Shown: positions 8,593 to 17,240 of the stretch, piece after piece | Numbering within the stretch: the stretch's first letter is position 1 | Layout: every line of letters begins with the position of its first letter | DNA from: Rhizobiaceae bacterium | Lineage (GTDB): Bacteria; Pseudomonadota; Alphaproteobacteria; Rhizobiales; Rhizobiaceae | Length of the DNA stretch: 64,000 bases | NCBI GenBank assembly: GCA_028279875.1 | Contig: JANQMU010000097.1 | Location: forward strand, 1 to 64,000 | Direction: 5' to 3' | Program-made: the position numbers and the translations under genes | Notes under the pieces: generated by a model | Databases searched by the model: none | What the model saw: only the letters and a program-made list of their open reading frames with translations | What the model was told of the DNA's origin: nothing

Positions 8593-8949
8593 TCAGGCCT
8601 CGACAATGACGTCGAACCCGCCATAGATCATCCGTTTGCCGTCATAGGGCATATCGGTGATGATGGGGCCTGCGGCCTGCATATCTGCCATGACCTTGGG
8701 GTTGGCCGCATCGCGGGTTGCCTTGTCGGGCCAGATAACCCAGGAAAACACCACCGTCTCGCCGTCCCGCGCCTCAACAGCGCCGTAGAAGTCGGTCATC
8801 TTGCCCTTCGGCACATCATCGCCCCAGCATTCGAAAACCTTGAGCGCGCCGTGGTTCTTGAATATCACGGCGGCCGCTTCGGCGTGCTTTTGAAACTTCT
8901 CCTTGTTTTCATCCGGCACGGCGGCGACAAATCCGTCTACATAGGTCAT
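8593..8949 (-). CDS. DUF1428 family protein (YbaA-like)
   Basis: This is a small soluble protein of 118 residues belonging to the ferredoxin-like-fold DUF1428 family. Family features are the N-terminal MTYVDGFVAAVP, then ALKVFECWGDDVP, FSWVIWPDKATRD and the C-terminal KRMIYGGFDVIVEA. The function of the family is not established. I chose ATG 8949 because AAGGAAG lies just upstream and the family normally begins MxYVDGF; the longer frame to 9006 adds 19 untypical residues. It is convergent with the FecR gene. Confidence 0.85.
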   Translation of the reverse strand: MTYVDGFVAAVPDENKEKFQKHAEAAAVIFKNHGALKVFECWGDDVPKGKMTDFYGAVEARDGETVVFSWVIWPDKATRDAANPKVMADMQAAGPIITDMPYDGKRMIYGGFDVIVEA

Positions 8950-9031
8950 GATCACTTCCTTTGGTCCTTCCAGATCGGGCGTCGTCATGGCGGTGAAACA
9001 GACCACACCCGCTGCCGCAAAATGTCCGGGA

Positions 9032-9823
9032 TCACCTCAGAAATGTCCACCGGCTGTAGAAGATCCCGCTGAAATTCTTGAAGATCACCTGAATGGCCTT
9101 CATGAAGATATTCTGCAATCCGGTAAAGGCGGACGGCCGCAGCACGTCGACGAACACGCAATAGCGCTCGCTGTCCTCCTCATTGATCGAGCGATGCAGC
9201 AGCGTGTCGTCGAAGATGAAAAGCGGATCGTCATGCCAATAGTGTTTTTGCCCGTCCACCTCGATGAAGACATTGTCGCTCTTGAGCGGCGTCAGGTTGT
9301 AGAGCACACGCAGGGTCAGCCGCAAAGGGCCGAAATGCAGTGATGTCGATTCCTTCTGGTTGAAGACAGAAACGCCGATCGTCTTGATATAGGTCATGTC
9401 CTCATTGAAGGCCGGCACGGACTGATTGGTGCTCTTGTCGTACCATTTGTAAAACAGCATGCCGCGCTTCTTGTCGCCCATCTTTTCACGGATATCGGCA
9501 ATGATCTCGTCCTTGTCGGCGTCAAACACCTTGAGCACATTCTCGATTTCACTGCGATGGCCCGGCGGAAAGTCGTCCAGCGTGTAGATGTATTTGTTGC
9601 GCTCGGAAATCAGGTCAAAAAAGACGTTGACCGGCGACAGGAGCCAGGTGACGAGGCCATTGCCGATGAAATATTTCTGCATCAGTCCGGCCGAGACGAC
9701 GCGATGGCGGGAGATATCGACGACGCCGCAGACGACAAAGATCAGGGCGACGACCGGAACGAAGTAGAACAGGAGGGTCAGCGGGATGATGACCCGCAGA
9801 TAGCGGCTGTATTGTTTGAGCAT
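9032..9823 (-). CDS. Aspartyl/asparaginyl beta-hydroxylase-domain protein (LpxO-like)
   Basis: This is a probable Fe(II)/2-oxoglutarate dioxygenase of 263 residues anchored in the inner membrane. Hydrophobic segments lie at about 8-34. The PF05118-type domain (about 95-235) shows LHFGPLRLTLRVLYNL and DDTLLHRSINEEDSERYCVF, which carry the metal-binding histidines, followed by FVDVLRP with the arginine expected for 2-oxoglutarate. Membrane-anchored members such as LpxO hydroxylate the secondary acyl chain of lipid A, so lipid modification is the likeliest role. ATG 9823 has GAGGTGGG upstream. Confidence 0.8.
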   Translation of the reverse strand: MLKQYSRYLRVIIPLTLLFYFVPVVALIFVVCGVVDISRHRVVSAGLMQKYFIGNGLVTWLLSPVNVFFDLISERNKYIYTLDDFPPGHRSEIENVLKVFDADKDEIIADIREKMGDKKRGMLFYKWYDKSTNQSVPAFNEDMTYIKTIGVSVFNQKESTSLHFGPLRLTLRVLYNLTPLKSDNVFIEVDGQKHYWHDDPLFIFDDTLLHRSINEEDSERYCVFVDVLRPSAFTGLQNIFMKAIQVIFKNFSGIFYSRWTFLR

Positions 9824-9931
9824 TCAACCCACCTCTCTTGCCGGCACGACGCAGCACAACCGGCCTTGAACCGGTTCGCTCAATAGAACATCCGCCCCGA
9901 TCAGGCCAGTCATTTATGCACCGTGCAAACG

Positions 9932-10441
9932 TCACAAGGTCGGGCGACCGTCCTCGACCGGGCGGGCGAGGATCATGACCCAGAAATTGCGCCATTTGCC
10001 GTCGGCGCGCGTGACTCGCGCGAAGCCGACCCGGGTGACATGTTTGTTCAGCAGGTTCCTGTTGTGGTCGGCGGATCCCTTCCAGCCCGCAAAGGCCCTG
10101 TCGAAGGATGGATAGCCGGAGCCGAGATTTTCGGCGCCGGCATAGGTCGCCATGCCGCTCCTGCCAAGCCGGTTCGACAGGCTGCGGGCGCTGTGGGCGC
10201 GGGGATTGGACTTGTCAGCGCGCGCCATGAGCCTCGCCATGTCGGCGGACGCCTGGTTGAGACGCGGGTCGACCGACAAGGGCGGCAGGCCATTGCTTGT
10301 CCGATAGGCATTGGTCTTGGCAAGCGCCGCTCCGGTGTTGACCGGAACATCCTTTATCTCCGCATTTTGCCGGCTCATGATATTGCAGCCGGTGAGCAGG
10401 AACAGGGCAAAGCTGAGTACGATCAGACGTCTGGCGGGCAT
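9932..10441 (-). CDS. CAP/SCP-domain lipoprotein
   Basis: This is a 169-residue exported lipoprotein. The signal sequence ends in a lipobox LLTGC with the lipidated Cys19. A CAP (cysteine-rich secretory/PR-1) domain follows at about 38-160, with LAKTNAYRTSNGLPPLSVDP, AGAENLGSGY, FAGWKGSADHNRNLL and the terminal FWVMILARP. The bacterial roles of CAP proteins are poorly defined. ATG 10441 has AGGATCC upstream. It stands alone between the hydroxylase and the GntR gene. Confidence 0.85.
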   Translation of the reverse strand: MPARRLIVLSFALFLLTGCNIMSRQNAEIKDVPVNTGAALAKTNAYRTSNGLPPLSVDPRLNQASADMARLMARADKSNPRAHSARSLSNRLGRSGMATYAGAENLGSGYPSFDRAFAGWKGSADHNRNLLNKHVTRVGFARVTRADGKWRNFWVMILARPVEDGRPTL

Positions 10442-10459
10442 CGAACCGGATCCTAGAAA

Positions 10460-11161
10460 TTACGATGTTGCAATGGGCATGGATTCAAGCCGGTCTGCAA
10501 GGTCGGCCGTGGCGGATTCAATATCCGCGGCGACCCCCCGGCGGGCGGCGATGCTGTCGGCCCGGGCCAGGGCGCGGACGATATCACGATGCGCGGCCAT
10601 GGCGTTTTCAAGATGTCCGCGGTCGGAGGCAACCATGCGGAAATACGGCCCCATACGCAACCACAGGCTCTCGATCGCCGACATCAGGATGTCACCCGGC
10701 GCCCGGCGATAGATCTGGCTGTGAAACGCCCAGTTGGCCTGCAGATAGGCATCGCTGTCGCCGGCGCGGATACCCTCTTCCATGGTCGTACACAGGCTTT
10801 CGAGCAGGTGGATATCGGCGGGCCGGATCATCGGCGCGGAGCGTTCCACCGCCAACCCTTCGAGGGCGATGCGCATCTGGCAGATTTCGCGCAGCGTCTC
10901 GCCCGTCAGGCGCGGCACCTCAAGCGTTCGGTTGTGTCCGACGACGAGGGCGTTTTCCACCTCCAGCCGGCGCAGGGCGTCGCGCACCGGCATGACCGAC
11001 ACGCCGACCGCCTCGGCCACCGCCCGGGTGCTCAGCGGCTGGCCGGGCTTGAAGAAACCCGACATGATGGAGTTGCGCAATTGCCGGTAAATCTGTTCCT
11101 GAAGCGTGTTGCGCTCGACGGTTTCGAGCCCTTCGGCCTCCGCGACCGCTCTATTCGCCAT
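10460..11161 (-). CDS. GntR family regulator (FCD), deoC operon
   Basis: This is a 233-residue transcriptional regulator. It has a winged helix-turn-helix (about 20-90; IYRQLRNSIMSGFFKPGQPL, VSVMPVRDALRRLEVENALV) and an FCD domain (about 95-225; IRMALEGLAV-type start, WAFHSQIYRRAPG). Its start overlaps the end of the aldehyde dehydrogenase gene by 11 bases, so it is the last gene of the deoC-aldehyde dehydrogenase-gntR operon and is probably its autoregulated regulator. The palindrome in the deoC promoter is a good candidate operator. I infer a deoxyribose-pathway ligand. Confidence 0.85.
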   Translation of the reverse strand: MANRAVAEAEGLETVERNTLQEQIYRQLRNSIMSGFFKPGQPLSTRAVAEAVGVSVMPVRDALRRLEVENALVVGHNRTLEVPRLTGETLREICQMRIALEGLAVERSAPMIRPADIHLLESLCTTMEEGIRAGDSDAYLQANWAFHSQIYRRAPGDILMSAIESLWLRMGPYFRMVASDRGHLENAMAAHRDIVRALARADSIAARRGVAADIESATADLADRLESMPIATS

Positions 11162-13535
11162 AGGGAATCCAGATGTTTTTCACCTGAACGGCGTTGCGCA
11201 GGAAATGCCGCCCCTCGGCAACTTTCGGATCGTACCAGTCCACCGCACGGCCATTGTCGACGAATGTGCGCTTCATATTGCCCACCGACCGGGCTTCGGC
11301 CATTTTCGAGATTTCGGCCGGTCCGAAGGCCCAGAGCATGTCGACATCGTCGTGATCGGCGAGGGTTTTCGCAAGGTCGGCAGTGCGGCCGGTGACGATG
11401 TTGAGCGCTCCGGCGGGCAGGTCCGAGGTTTCGAGCACCTGGTAGAAATCCGTCGCGATCAGCCCGTAACGCTCGCTGGGCACGGCGACCACGCGGTTGC
11501 CCATCGCCAGAAGCGGCGCGACGAGACTGATGAAACCGAGCAGCGGCGCCTCGTCGGGGCACAGCACGCCGGCAACGCCGACCGGCTCGTTCATCGCCAG
11601 GGCGACGCCGCGCAAGGGCGGGCTGTGCACCGCGCCGTCGAATTTGTCGGCCCAGGCGCCATAGGCGAACAGCCGGTCGATCGCGGCGGTGACCTCCTTC
11701 TGCGCGGTCGCCGGCCGGGCGCCGGTCATTGCGGCGAGGCGGGCGGCGAATTCATCGGTTCGGGCCGCAAGGTTTTCTGCCATGTAATAGAGGATCTGGG
11801 CGCGCAGATGCGTCGCGGCGACGGACCATCCGGATGCCTTGCGCGCAGCCTCGACGGCATTGCGGATATCCTTGCGGTTGCCTTCGCCGACCTCGCCGAT
11901 CACCTTGCCCTTAGGCGAGACGACCGACAGCGAATAATTACCGTCGGGCCGCGCCTGCTTGCCGCCGATATAGAGTTTCGCGGTCCGGTCGACGGCCATC
12001 GGCTCAAAACCATTCGTCGGCTTAGCAATCGCCGGCGGCGGCATATCCTTGCGCGGCTTGCGGGCCGCCCAGGCGCGCGGCTTGAGATATTCATAGGCGC
12101 CCTCCAGGCCGCCTTCCCGGCCAAAGCCGGACTCCCGATAGCCGCCGAAGCCTACCGCGGCATCGAAGAGATTGGTGGCATTCACCCAGACGACACCGGC
12201 CTTGACTTGCGGCGCGATATCGAGCGCCAGGCCGATATTTTCGCTCCAGACACTGGCCGCCAGCCCGTAGCGGGTGTTGTTGGCAAGCGCCACCGCCTCG
12301 TCCGGCGTGCGGAACGACATCGCCACCATAACCGGACCGAAGATCTCCTCAGTGGCGACGGTGGTCGCCGGCTCGACCCCGGTCAGCAGGGTCGGCGGAA
12401 AGAAGCATCCGTCGGCAGGAAGCGCGATATCGGGCGCATAGGCCTCGGCGCCCTCTTCGACACCGCGGGCCACCAGGCCGCGAATCCGCTCGAGCTGGCC
12501 CGGCTCGATGATCGCGCCCATATCGATGGCCTTGTCCAGCGGATGGCCGACGCGCAGCGTATCCATGCGCTGCTTCAACCGGGCGATGAACCGGTCATGG
12601 ATGCCCTCATGGAGCAGCAGCCGCGATCCGGCGCAGCAGACCTGCCCCTGATTGAACCAGATGGCGTCGACGACGCCTTCGATGGCGCTTTCCATGTCGG
12701 CATCATCGAAGACGATGAAGGGCGATTTGCCGCCGAGTTCGAGCGTCAGGGACTTCCCGCTGCCGGCAGTCTCGGCGCGGATGATGCGGCCGACCTCGGT
12801 CGATCCGGTGAAGGCGATCTTGCCGATATCGGGATGGCGCACCAGCGCGGTTCCCGTCGCGCCGTCGCCGGTAACGATGTTGAGCACCCCGGCGGGCAGA
12901 CCGGCGCGGGCCGCCAGTTCAGCAAAGAGCAGGGCCGTGAGCGGCGTCGCCTCGGCCGGCTTCAAGACCACCGTATTGCCGAGCGCCAGCGCCGGCGCGA
13001 CCTTCCAGGCCAGCATCAGCAGCGGAAAATTCCAGGGAATGATCTGGCCGACCACACCGATGGCCTGCTGGTCGGTGAGCTCCGTATCCTGCAGCGCCGC
13101 CCAGCCGGCGTGATGATAGAAATGCCGCGCCACCAGCGGAATATCGAGGTCCCGGGTCTCGCGGATTGGCTTGCCATTGTCGAGCGCCTCGAGCACGGCA
13201 AACAGCCGGCCGTGGCGTTGCACCATGCGCGCCAGCGCGTAGAGGTGGCGGGCCCGCGCCCGGCCGCCGAGCGCTTCCCAGGCCGCCTGTGCTCCGGCGG
13301 CCGCCTTGACCGCGGCGTCGATATCCTCTGCGGACCCCTGCGCCACGTCCGCGAGCTTGTTTCCCGTGGCCGGTTCATTGGTCGCGAATTGCGCACCGTC
13401 ATGCGGCGCGACGAAACGGCCGTCGATGAAGTGGCCGAACGCGGCCTGGTAGCCGGCAAGCCAGTCGCGGACATTACCGTCGGCCTCGGGTGCCGGGCCG
13501 TAATCCATCGATTCGAAATAGGTCGCAACTGTCAT
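11151..13535 (-). CDS. Two-domain aldehyde dehydrogenase
   Basis: This is an NAD(P)-dependent aldehyde dehydrogenase of 794 residues, much longer than the usual 480-500. The first domain (about 40-490) is complete, with Glu266 in LTLELGGKS and Cys300 in GQVCCAGSR. The second half (about 505-790) is another aldehyde dehydrogenase-like domain but stops after the nucleotide-binding region and lacks a recognisable catalytic Glu/Cys segment, so it is probably structural. ATG 13535 has GAGG upstream; a TTG at 13556 is less likely. It lies 17 bases after deoC. DeoC releases acetaldehyde and glyceraldehyde 3-phosphate from deoxyribose 5-phosphate, so oxidation of acetaldehyde is the likely job. Confidence 0.88.
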   Translation of the reverse strand: MTVATYFESMDYGPAPEADGNVRDWLAGYQAAFGHFIDGRFVAPHDGAQFATNEPATGNKLADVAQGSAEDIDAAVKAAAGAQAAWEALGGRARARHLYALARMVQRHGRLFAVLEALDNGKPIRETRDLDIPLVARHFYHHAGWAALQDTELTDQQAIGVVGQIIPWNFPLLMLAWKVAPALALGNTVVLKPAEATPLTALLFAELAARAGLPAGVLNIVTGDGATGTALVRHPDIGKIAFTGSTEVGRIIRAETAGSGKSLTLELGGKSPFIVFDDADMESAIEGVVDAIWFNQGQVCCAGSRLLLHEGIHDRFIARLKQRMDTLRVGHPLDKAIDMGAIIEPGQLERIRGLVARGVEEGAEAYAPDIALPADGCFFPPTLLTGVEPATTVATEEIFGPVMVAMSFRTPDEAVALANNTRYGLAASVWSENIGLALDIAPQVKAGVVWVNATNLFDAAVGFGGYRESGFGREGGLEGAYEYLKPRAWAARKPRKDMPPPAIAKPTNGFEPMAVDRTAKLYIGGKQARPDGNYSLSVVSPKGKVIGEVGEGNRKDIRNAVEAARKASGWSVAATHLRAQILYYMAENLAARTDEFAARLAAMTGARPATAQKEVTAAIDRLFAYGAWADKFDGAVHSPPLRGVALAMNEPVGVAGVLCPDEAPLLGFISLVAPLLAMGNRVVAVPSERYGLIATDFYQVLETSDLPAGALNIVTGRTADLAKTLADHDDVDMLWAFGPAEISKMAEARSVGNMKRTFVDNGRAVDWYDPKVAEGRHFLRNAVQVKNIWIPYGE

Positions 13536-13552
13536 TTCGCTTGCCTCGTTTC

Positions 13553-14563
13553 TCAAGCCATCGGATGGCGGTTCAAGGCCGAGTAGCGGCCGGTGACGTG
13601 GTGCTCAAGCTGGCGTTCGATATCAGCGAGCAGCGACGAAGCGCCGAAGCGCAGGAGATCGGGTTCCAGCCAGCGGCGGCCAAGCTCCTCCTTCATCAGG
13701 ATCTGGTAGGCCAGGACGTCCTTCGCGGTGGAAATGCCACCGGCGGGCTTGAAGCCGACGCTGTTGCCGGTGCGTTCGTTGAACAGCCGGATCATCCGCA
13801 ACATGACGAGGCTGACCGGCAGCGTCGCATTGGAAGTCTCCTTGCCAGTCGAGGTCTTGATGAAATCGGCGCCGGCCATCATGCAGACCATCGCGGCGCG
13901 TGCGACATTGCGCAGCGTGCGCAGATCGCCGGTGGCCAGGATCGCCTTGACATGGGCGTCGCCGCAGGCGGCCCGGAAATCGCGCATCTCGTCATAGAGC
14001 GCCTGCCAGTTGCCGGTCAGCACATGTTCGCGGGTGACCACGATGTCGATCTCGGAAGCGCCGTCGGCGACCGAGGCCTCGATCTCGCGGAGCTTGGTCT
14101 CATGCGGCGACAGGCCCGCCGGAAACCCGGTCGACACGGCGGCCACGGGGATGAATGTCCCTTCGAGCGCCGCCACCGCCTCGCCGACGAAACGATGGTA
14201 GACACAGACCGCACCGGTGGTGATGTGCCGGTCGGAGACGCCGAGTGTTTCCAGCAGGTCCGGCCGCACCGGCTGGCGCGCCTTGGCGCACAGGCGGCGC
14301 ACGCGGGCCGCCGTGTCGTCGCCATTGAGCGTCGTCAGATCGATGCAGGTGACGGCCTTGAGCAACCAGCCCGCCTGGGCGTCCTTTTTCACCGAGCGGC
14401 GGCCGGTCAGCGTCGAGCAGCGCCGTTCGACCGCCGAGCGGTTGGCCTGGATCTCGTTGATCCAGTCGAGTTCCAGCGCGCATCCGGTGTTGCGGGCCAG
14501 TGCATTGCCGTGAAGTCCGGAGGCGTCTGTTCCGGTATCGCCTATTGCAAGATCCTGTGCCAT
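13553..14563 (-). CDS. deoC: Deoxyribose-phosphate aldolase
   Basis: This class I aldolase splits 2-deoxyribose 5-phosphate into glyceraldehyde 3-phosphate and acetaldehyde in the cytoplasm. It has 336 residues. The Schiff-base lysine is Lys236 in FIKTSTGK, the second active-site lysine is Lys272 in FKPAGGIS, and the catalytic aspartate is Asp173 in EIDIVV. The N-terminal extension and LDWINEIQANRSAVERR match the longer alphaproteobacterial and eukaryotic form rather than the E. coli form. ATG 14563 has no ribosome-binding site but lies at the predicted transcription start, so the mRNA may be leaderless. It is first in an operon with the aldehyde dehydrogenase and GntR genes. Confidence 0.93.
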   Translation of the reverse strand: MAQDLAIGDTGTDASGLHGNALARNTGCALELDWINEIQANRSAVERRCSTLTGRRSVKKDAQAGWLLKAVTCIDLTTLNGDDTAARVRRLCAKARQPVRPDLLETLGVSDRHITTGAVCVYHRFVGEAVAALEGTFIPVAAVSTGFPAGLSPHETKLREIEASVADGASEIDIVVTREHVLTGNWQALYDEMRDFRAACGDAHVKAILATGDLRTLRNVARAAMVCMMAGADFIKTSTGKETSNATLPVSLVMLRMIRLFNERTGNSVGFKPAGGISTAKDVLAYQILMKEELGRRWLEPDLLRFGASSLLADIERQLEHHVTGRYSALNRHPMA

Positions 14564-14569
14564 GGACAA

Positions 14570-14598
14570 GTGATATGTGTGATCACACTTGGAGTCAA
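14570..14598 (-). promoter_or_regulatory. deoC promoter with operator palindrome in the spacer
   Basis: On the minus strand a -35 element TTGACT (14598-14593), a 17-base spacer and a -10 element TATCAC (14575-14570) fit a sigma-70 type promoter. The spacer contains the perfect 12-base palindrome GTGTGATCACAC (14577-14588). Transcription would begin at about 14563, which is the A of the deoC ATG. A repressor on the palindrome would block polymerase directly. The operon's own GntR protein is the best candidate. This is inferred from sequence. Confidence 0.6.
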
Positions 14599-14718
14599 TC
14601 CCGTCATCGATCTCGGAATCACCGGCCGCCACAGCAATTCCGCATAGCTGGCCTGCAGATCAAATAATCACTGGTCTTTTCTATTGTGCAGTGCAATAAG
14701 CACTCCGTAACATCTTCC

Positions 14719-16356
14719 ATGACATCACACATCGGAATCACCGTTTTGCTCAAACCTGCCTTTGCGGCCATCAGCGGCGCTCTGCCGTTTGTCCGGCCCG
14801 CCGCGGAAGACCGCGTGTCCATGACGCCCGACCGCCTCCGCATCGAAACCCTGTCCGGACTGACCGTCGCTCTGGCGCTGGTGCCGGAAGCGGTCGCCTT
14901 TGCCTTCGTCGCCGGTGTCAATCCGCTGGTCGGCCTTTACGCAGCGTTCATCATCTGCCTGATCACATCGGTGTTCGGCGGCCGGCCCGGCATGATCTCC
15001 GGCGCAACCGGCGCCCTGGCGGTGGTCATGGTGGCGCTGGTGGCAAGCCACGGTGTTGAATATCTGTTCGCCGCGGTCATCCTGATGGGGGTGATGCAGG
15101 TGGCCGCAGGCGTCTTCAAGCTCGGGCGGTTCATCCGGCTGGTGCCGCATCCGGTCATGCTCGGCTTCGTCAACGGCCTGGCGATCGTGATTTTCCTGGC
15201 CCAGTTCGAGCAATTCAAGGTCCCGACGCCGGATGGCGGCAAAGTGTGGATTTCCGGCCTGCCACTGCTCTACATGATCGGCCTTGTGGCCCTGACCATG
15301 CTGGTCATCCATATCGTGCCGAGGGTCACGAAAGCCGTTCCGGCGCCGCTCGCCGCCATCCTGGTGGTCGCCGCCGCGGTGATCGTCCTCGACATTCCCG
15401 TGCCGCGCGTCGGCGATATGGCATCGATCAGCGGCGGCCTGCCCGAATTCTCCGTTCCGATGGTGCCGATGACGTTGGAAACGTTGCGGATCATCTTTCC
15501 CTATGCGCTGATCTTCGCGGCGATCGGCCTGATCGAGAGCCTGCTGACCTTCAATCTGGTCGGCGAAAAAACCGGCACGAGGGGCGGCGCGTCGCAGGAA
15601 TGCATGGCTCAGGGCGCCGCCAATGTGGTCACCGGCTTTTTCGGCGGCATGGGTGGCTGCGCGATGATCGGGCAATCGATGATCAATGTCGAATCGGGCG
15701 CCCGCACCCGTCTTTCCGGCATCACGGCGGCGCTGCTGCTGCTGAGCTTCATTCTGTTCGCATCGTCGCTGATCGAGCAGATTCCGCTGGCGGCGCTGAT
15801 CGGCGTCATGTTCATGGTGGTGATCGGCACCTTCGCCTGGAAGAGCTTCTCGATCATCGCCCGGGTGCCGCGCACCGATGCGACGGTCATCGTGCTCGTT
15901 ACCATCGTCACCGTGCTGACCGATCTCGCCATCGCCGTGGTCGCCGGGGTCATCATCTCGGCGCTGGCCTATGCCTGGAGCAATGCCACCCGGATTCGCG
16001 CAACCACCGAAACGGACGCAAACGGCGCCAAGATCTACCGGGTCGAGGGTCCGCTGTTCTTCGGCTCGGCGGCCGGTTTCCTGGAACTGTTCGATGCCGG
16101 GAACGATCCCGACCTGGTGATTGTCGATTTCATGAATTCACGCGTCGCCGACCAGTCGGCACTGCAGGCGATCGAGGCGCTGGCGGCCAGATACCGGGCG
16201 CGCGGCACGCGGCTGGAACTGCGGCACCTGTCGCGCGACTGCCACACGCTGCTGGCCCGGGCCGGCCAGTTGATGGTCGATTCGGACGACGATCCGGACT
16301 ACGGCGTTGCCGTGCACTACGGCGTGCGGATCGGCCGTTTCGGCGGCGCGCACTGA
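14719..16356 (+). CDS. SulP family inorganic anion transporter
   Basis: This is an inner-membrane anion transporter or exchanger, about 545 residues. Ten or more hydrophobic segments form the SulP core (about 50-430; GLTVALALVPEAVAFAFVAG, GGRPGMISGATGALAVVM, NVVTGFFGGMGGCAMIGQS). A C-terminal STAS-like domain (about 435-530) shows VEGPLFFGSAAGFLELFD and LVIVDFMNSRVADQSALQAI. SulP substrates include sulfate, bicarbonate and dicarboxylates; the substrate here is unknown. ATG 14719 is used; ATG 14821 (MTPDRLRIETLSG) starts nearer the conserved core and is equally possible. It is divergent from deoC. Confidence 0.88.
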   Translation: MTSHIGITVLLKPAFAAISGALPFVRPAAEDRVSMTPDRLRIETLSGLTVALALVPEAVAFAFVAGVNPLVGLYAAFIICLITSVFGGRPGMISGATGALAVVMVALVASHGVEYLFAAVILMGVMQVAAGVFKLGRFIRLVPHPVMLGFVNGLAIVIFLAQFEQFKVPTPDGGKVWISGLPLLYMIGLVALTMLVIHIVPRVTKAVPAPLAAILVVAAAVIVLDIPVPRVGDMASISGGLPEFSVPMVPMTLETLRIIFPYALIFAAIGLIESLLTFNLVGEKTGTRGGASQECMAQGAANVVTGFFGGMGGCAMIGQSMINVESGARTRLSGITAALLLLSFILFASSLIEQIPLAALIGVMFMVVIGTFAWKSFSIIARVPRTDATVIVLVTIVTVLTDLAIAVVAGVIISALAYAWSNATRIRATTETDANGAKIYRVEGPLFFGSAAGFLELFDAGNDPDLVIVDFMNSRVADQSALQAIEALAARYRARGTRLELRHLSRDCHTLLARAGQLMVDSDDDPDYGVAVHYGVRIGRFGGAH

Positions 16357-16374
16357 GCAAAGGACACAATGCGG

Positions 16375-17124
16375 TCAGACGTGCTGGCCGCCATTGATGT
16401 GGATTTCGCCGCCGGTCACGTAGGACGCGCTTTCCGAGCACAGGAAAAAGATCGTCTCGGCAACTTCCGCGGTGCTGCCGAGCCGGCGCAGCGGGATGTT
16501 CTCGACGATCTTGTCGGTGCCCGCCGACAGCATTGCCGTTTCGATTTCGCCGGGCGCGATGGCGTTGACCCGGATGCCATGCGGCCCGAAATCGGCGGCC
16601 ATTTCGCGGGTGAGCGATGCCAGCGCCGCCTTGGACGTGGCATAGGCCGTGCCGGCGAAAGGGTGGACGCGCGATCCGGCGATCGAGGTGACGTTGACCA
16701 CCGAACCCTTTGCTGCCGCCAGTTCCTTGAACAGGCCGCGCGCCAGCATGATCGGGGCAAAGAAATTCACCTGGAACACGTCGCGCCAGATGTGCATCGG
16801 CGTCTCCAGGGAATCGAGCCGGCTTCCCTCCGGCGTCTTGGGCGAAATGCCGGCATTGTTGACCAGCGCATGCAGCCGGCCACCCTCCTTCTCCAGACGG
16901 TGGCGGATTTCGGCGACCGCACTGCCGACATCCTCGGGATCCGACAGATCGATCTTGATATGGTCCTCGGGCCCGGCCGGCCACGGACAGTTTTCGGCGA
17001 AATCCTGCCGCGAACAGGTGATCACCCGCCAGCCATCCGCGGAGAAGCGTTTGACGGTCGCATGGCCGATGCCCCGGCTTGCGCCGGTCAATACCAGTGT
17101 CTTGCGTCCCGGCTGATCGCTCAT
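16375..17124 (-). CDS. SDR family oxidoreductase
   Basis: This is a classical short-chain dehydrogenase/reductase of 249 residues. The cofactor motif TGASRGIG is at 13-20, NNAG at about 89-92, and the catalytic triad is Ser147, Tyr161 and Lys165 (YATSK). The C-terminal end GGEIHINGGQHV is typical. The substrate is unknown. ATG 17124 has CGGGAGCGG upstream. The gene is convergent with the SulP gene and has no partner on its own strand, so context does not help. Confidence 0.88.
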   Translation of the reverse strand: MSDQPGRKTLVLTGASRGIGHATVKRFSADGWRVITCSRQDFAENCPWPAGPEDHIKIDLSDPEDVGSAVAEIRHRLEKEGGRLHALVNNAGISPKTPEGSRLDSLETPMHIWRDVFQVNFFAPIMLARGLFKELAAAKGSVVNVTSIAGSRVHPFAGTAYATSKAALASLTREMAADFGPHGIRVNAIAPGEIETAMLSAGTDKIVENIPLRRLGSTAEVAETIFFLCSESASYVTGGEIHINGGQHV

Positions 17125-17240
17125 TGTCCGCTCCCGGTTTGCTCGGCGGGTGGTGTCCTGTGATCCTATGTAACGCAGGCCGGTACCGATAGCGAGTGGC
17201 AGCAGCCAATATTGCCGCGCCGGACCGCATGCTGTACCGG

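Noticed and set aside
14686..14718. GTG start for the SulP gene and a TATTG/CAATA inverted repeat
   Set aside because: The longer start has no ribosome-binding site, and the repeat has only five-base arms with mismatched centre.
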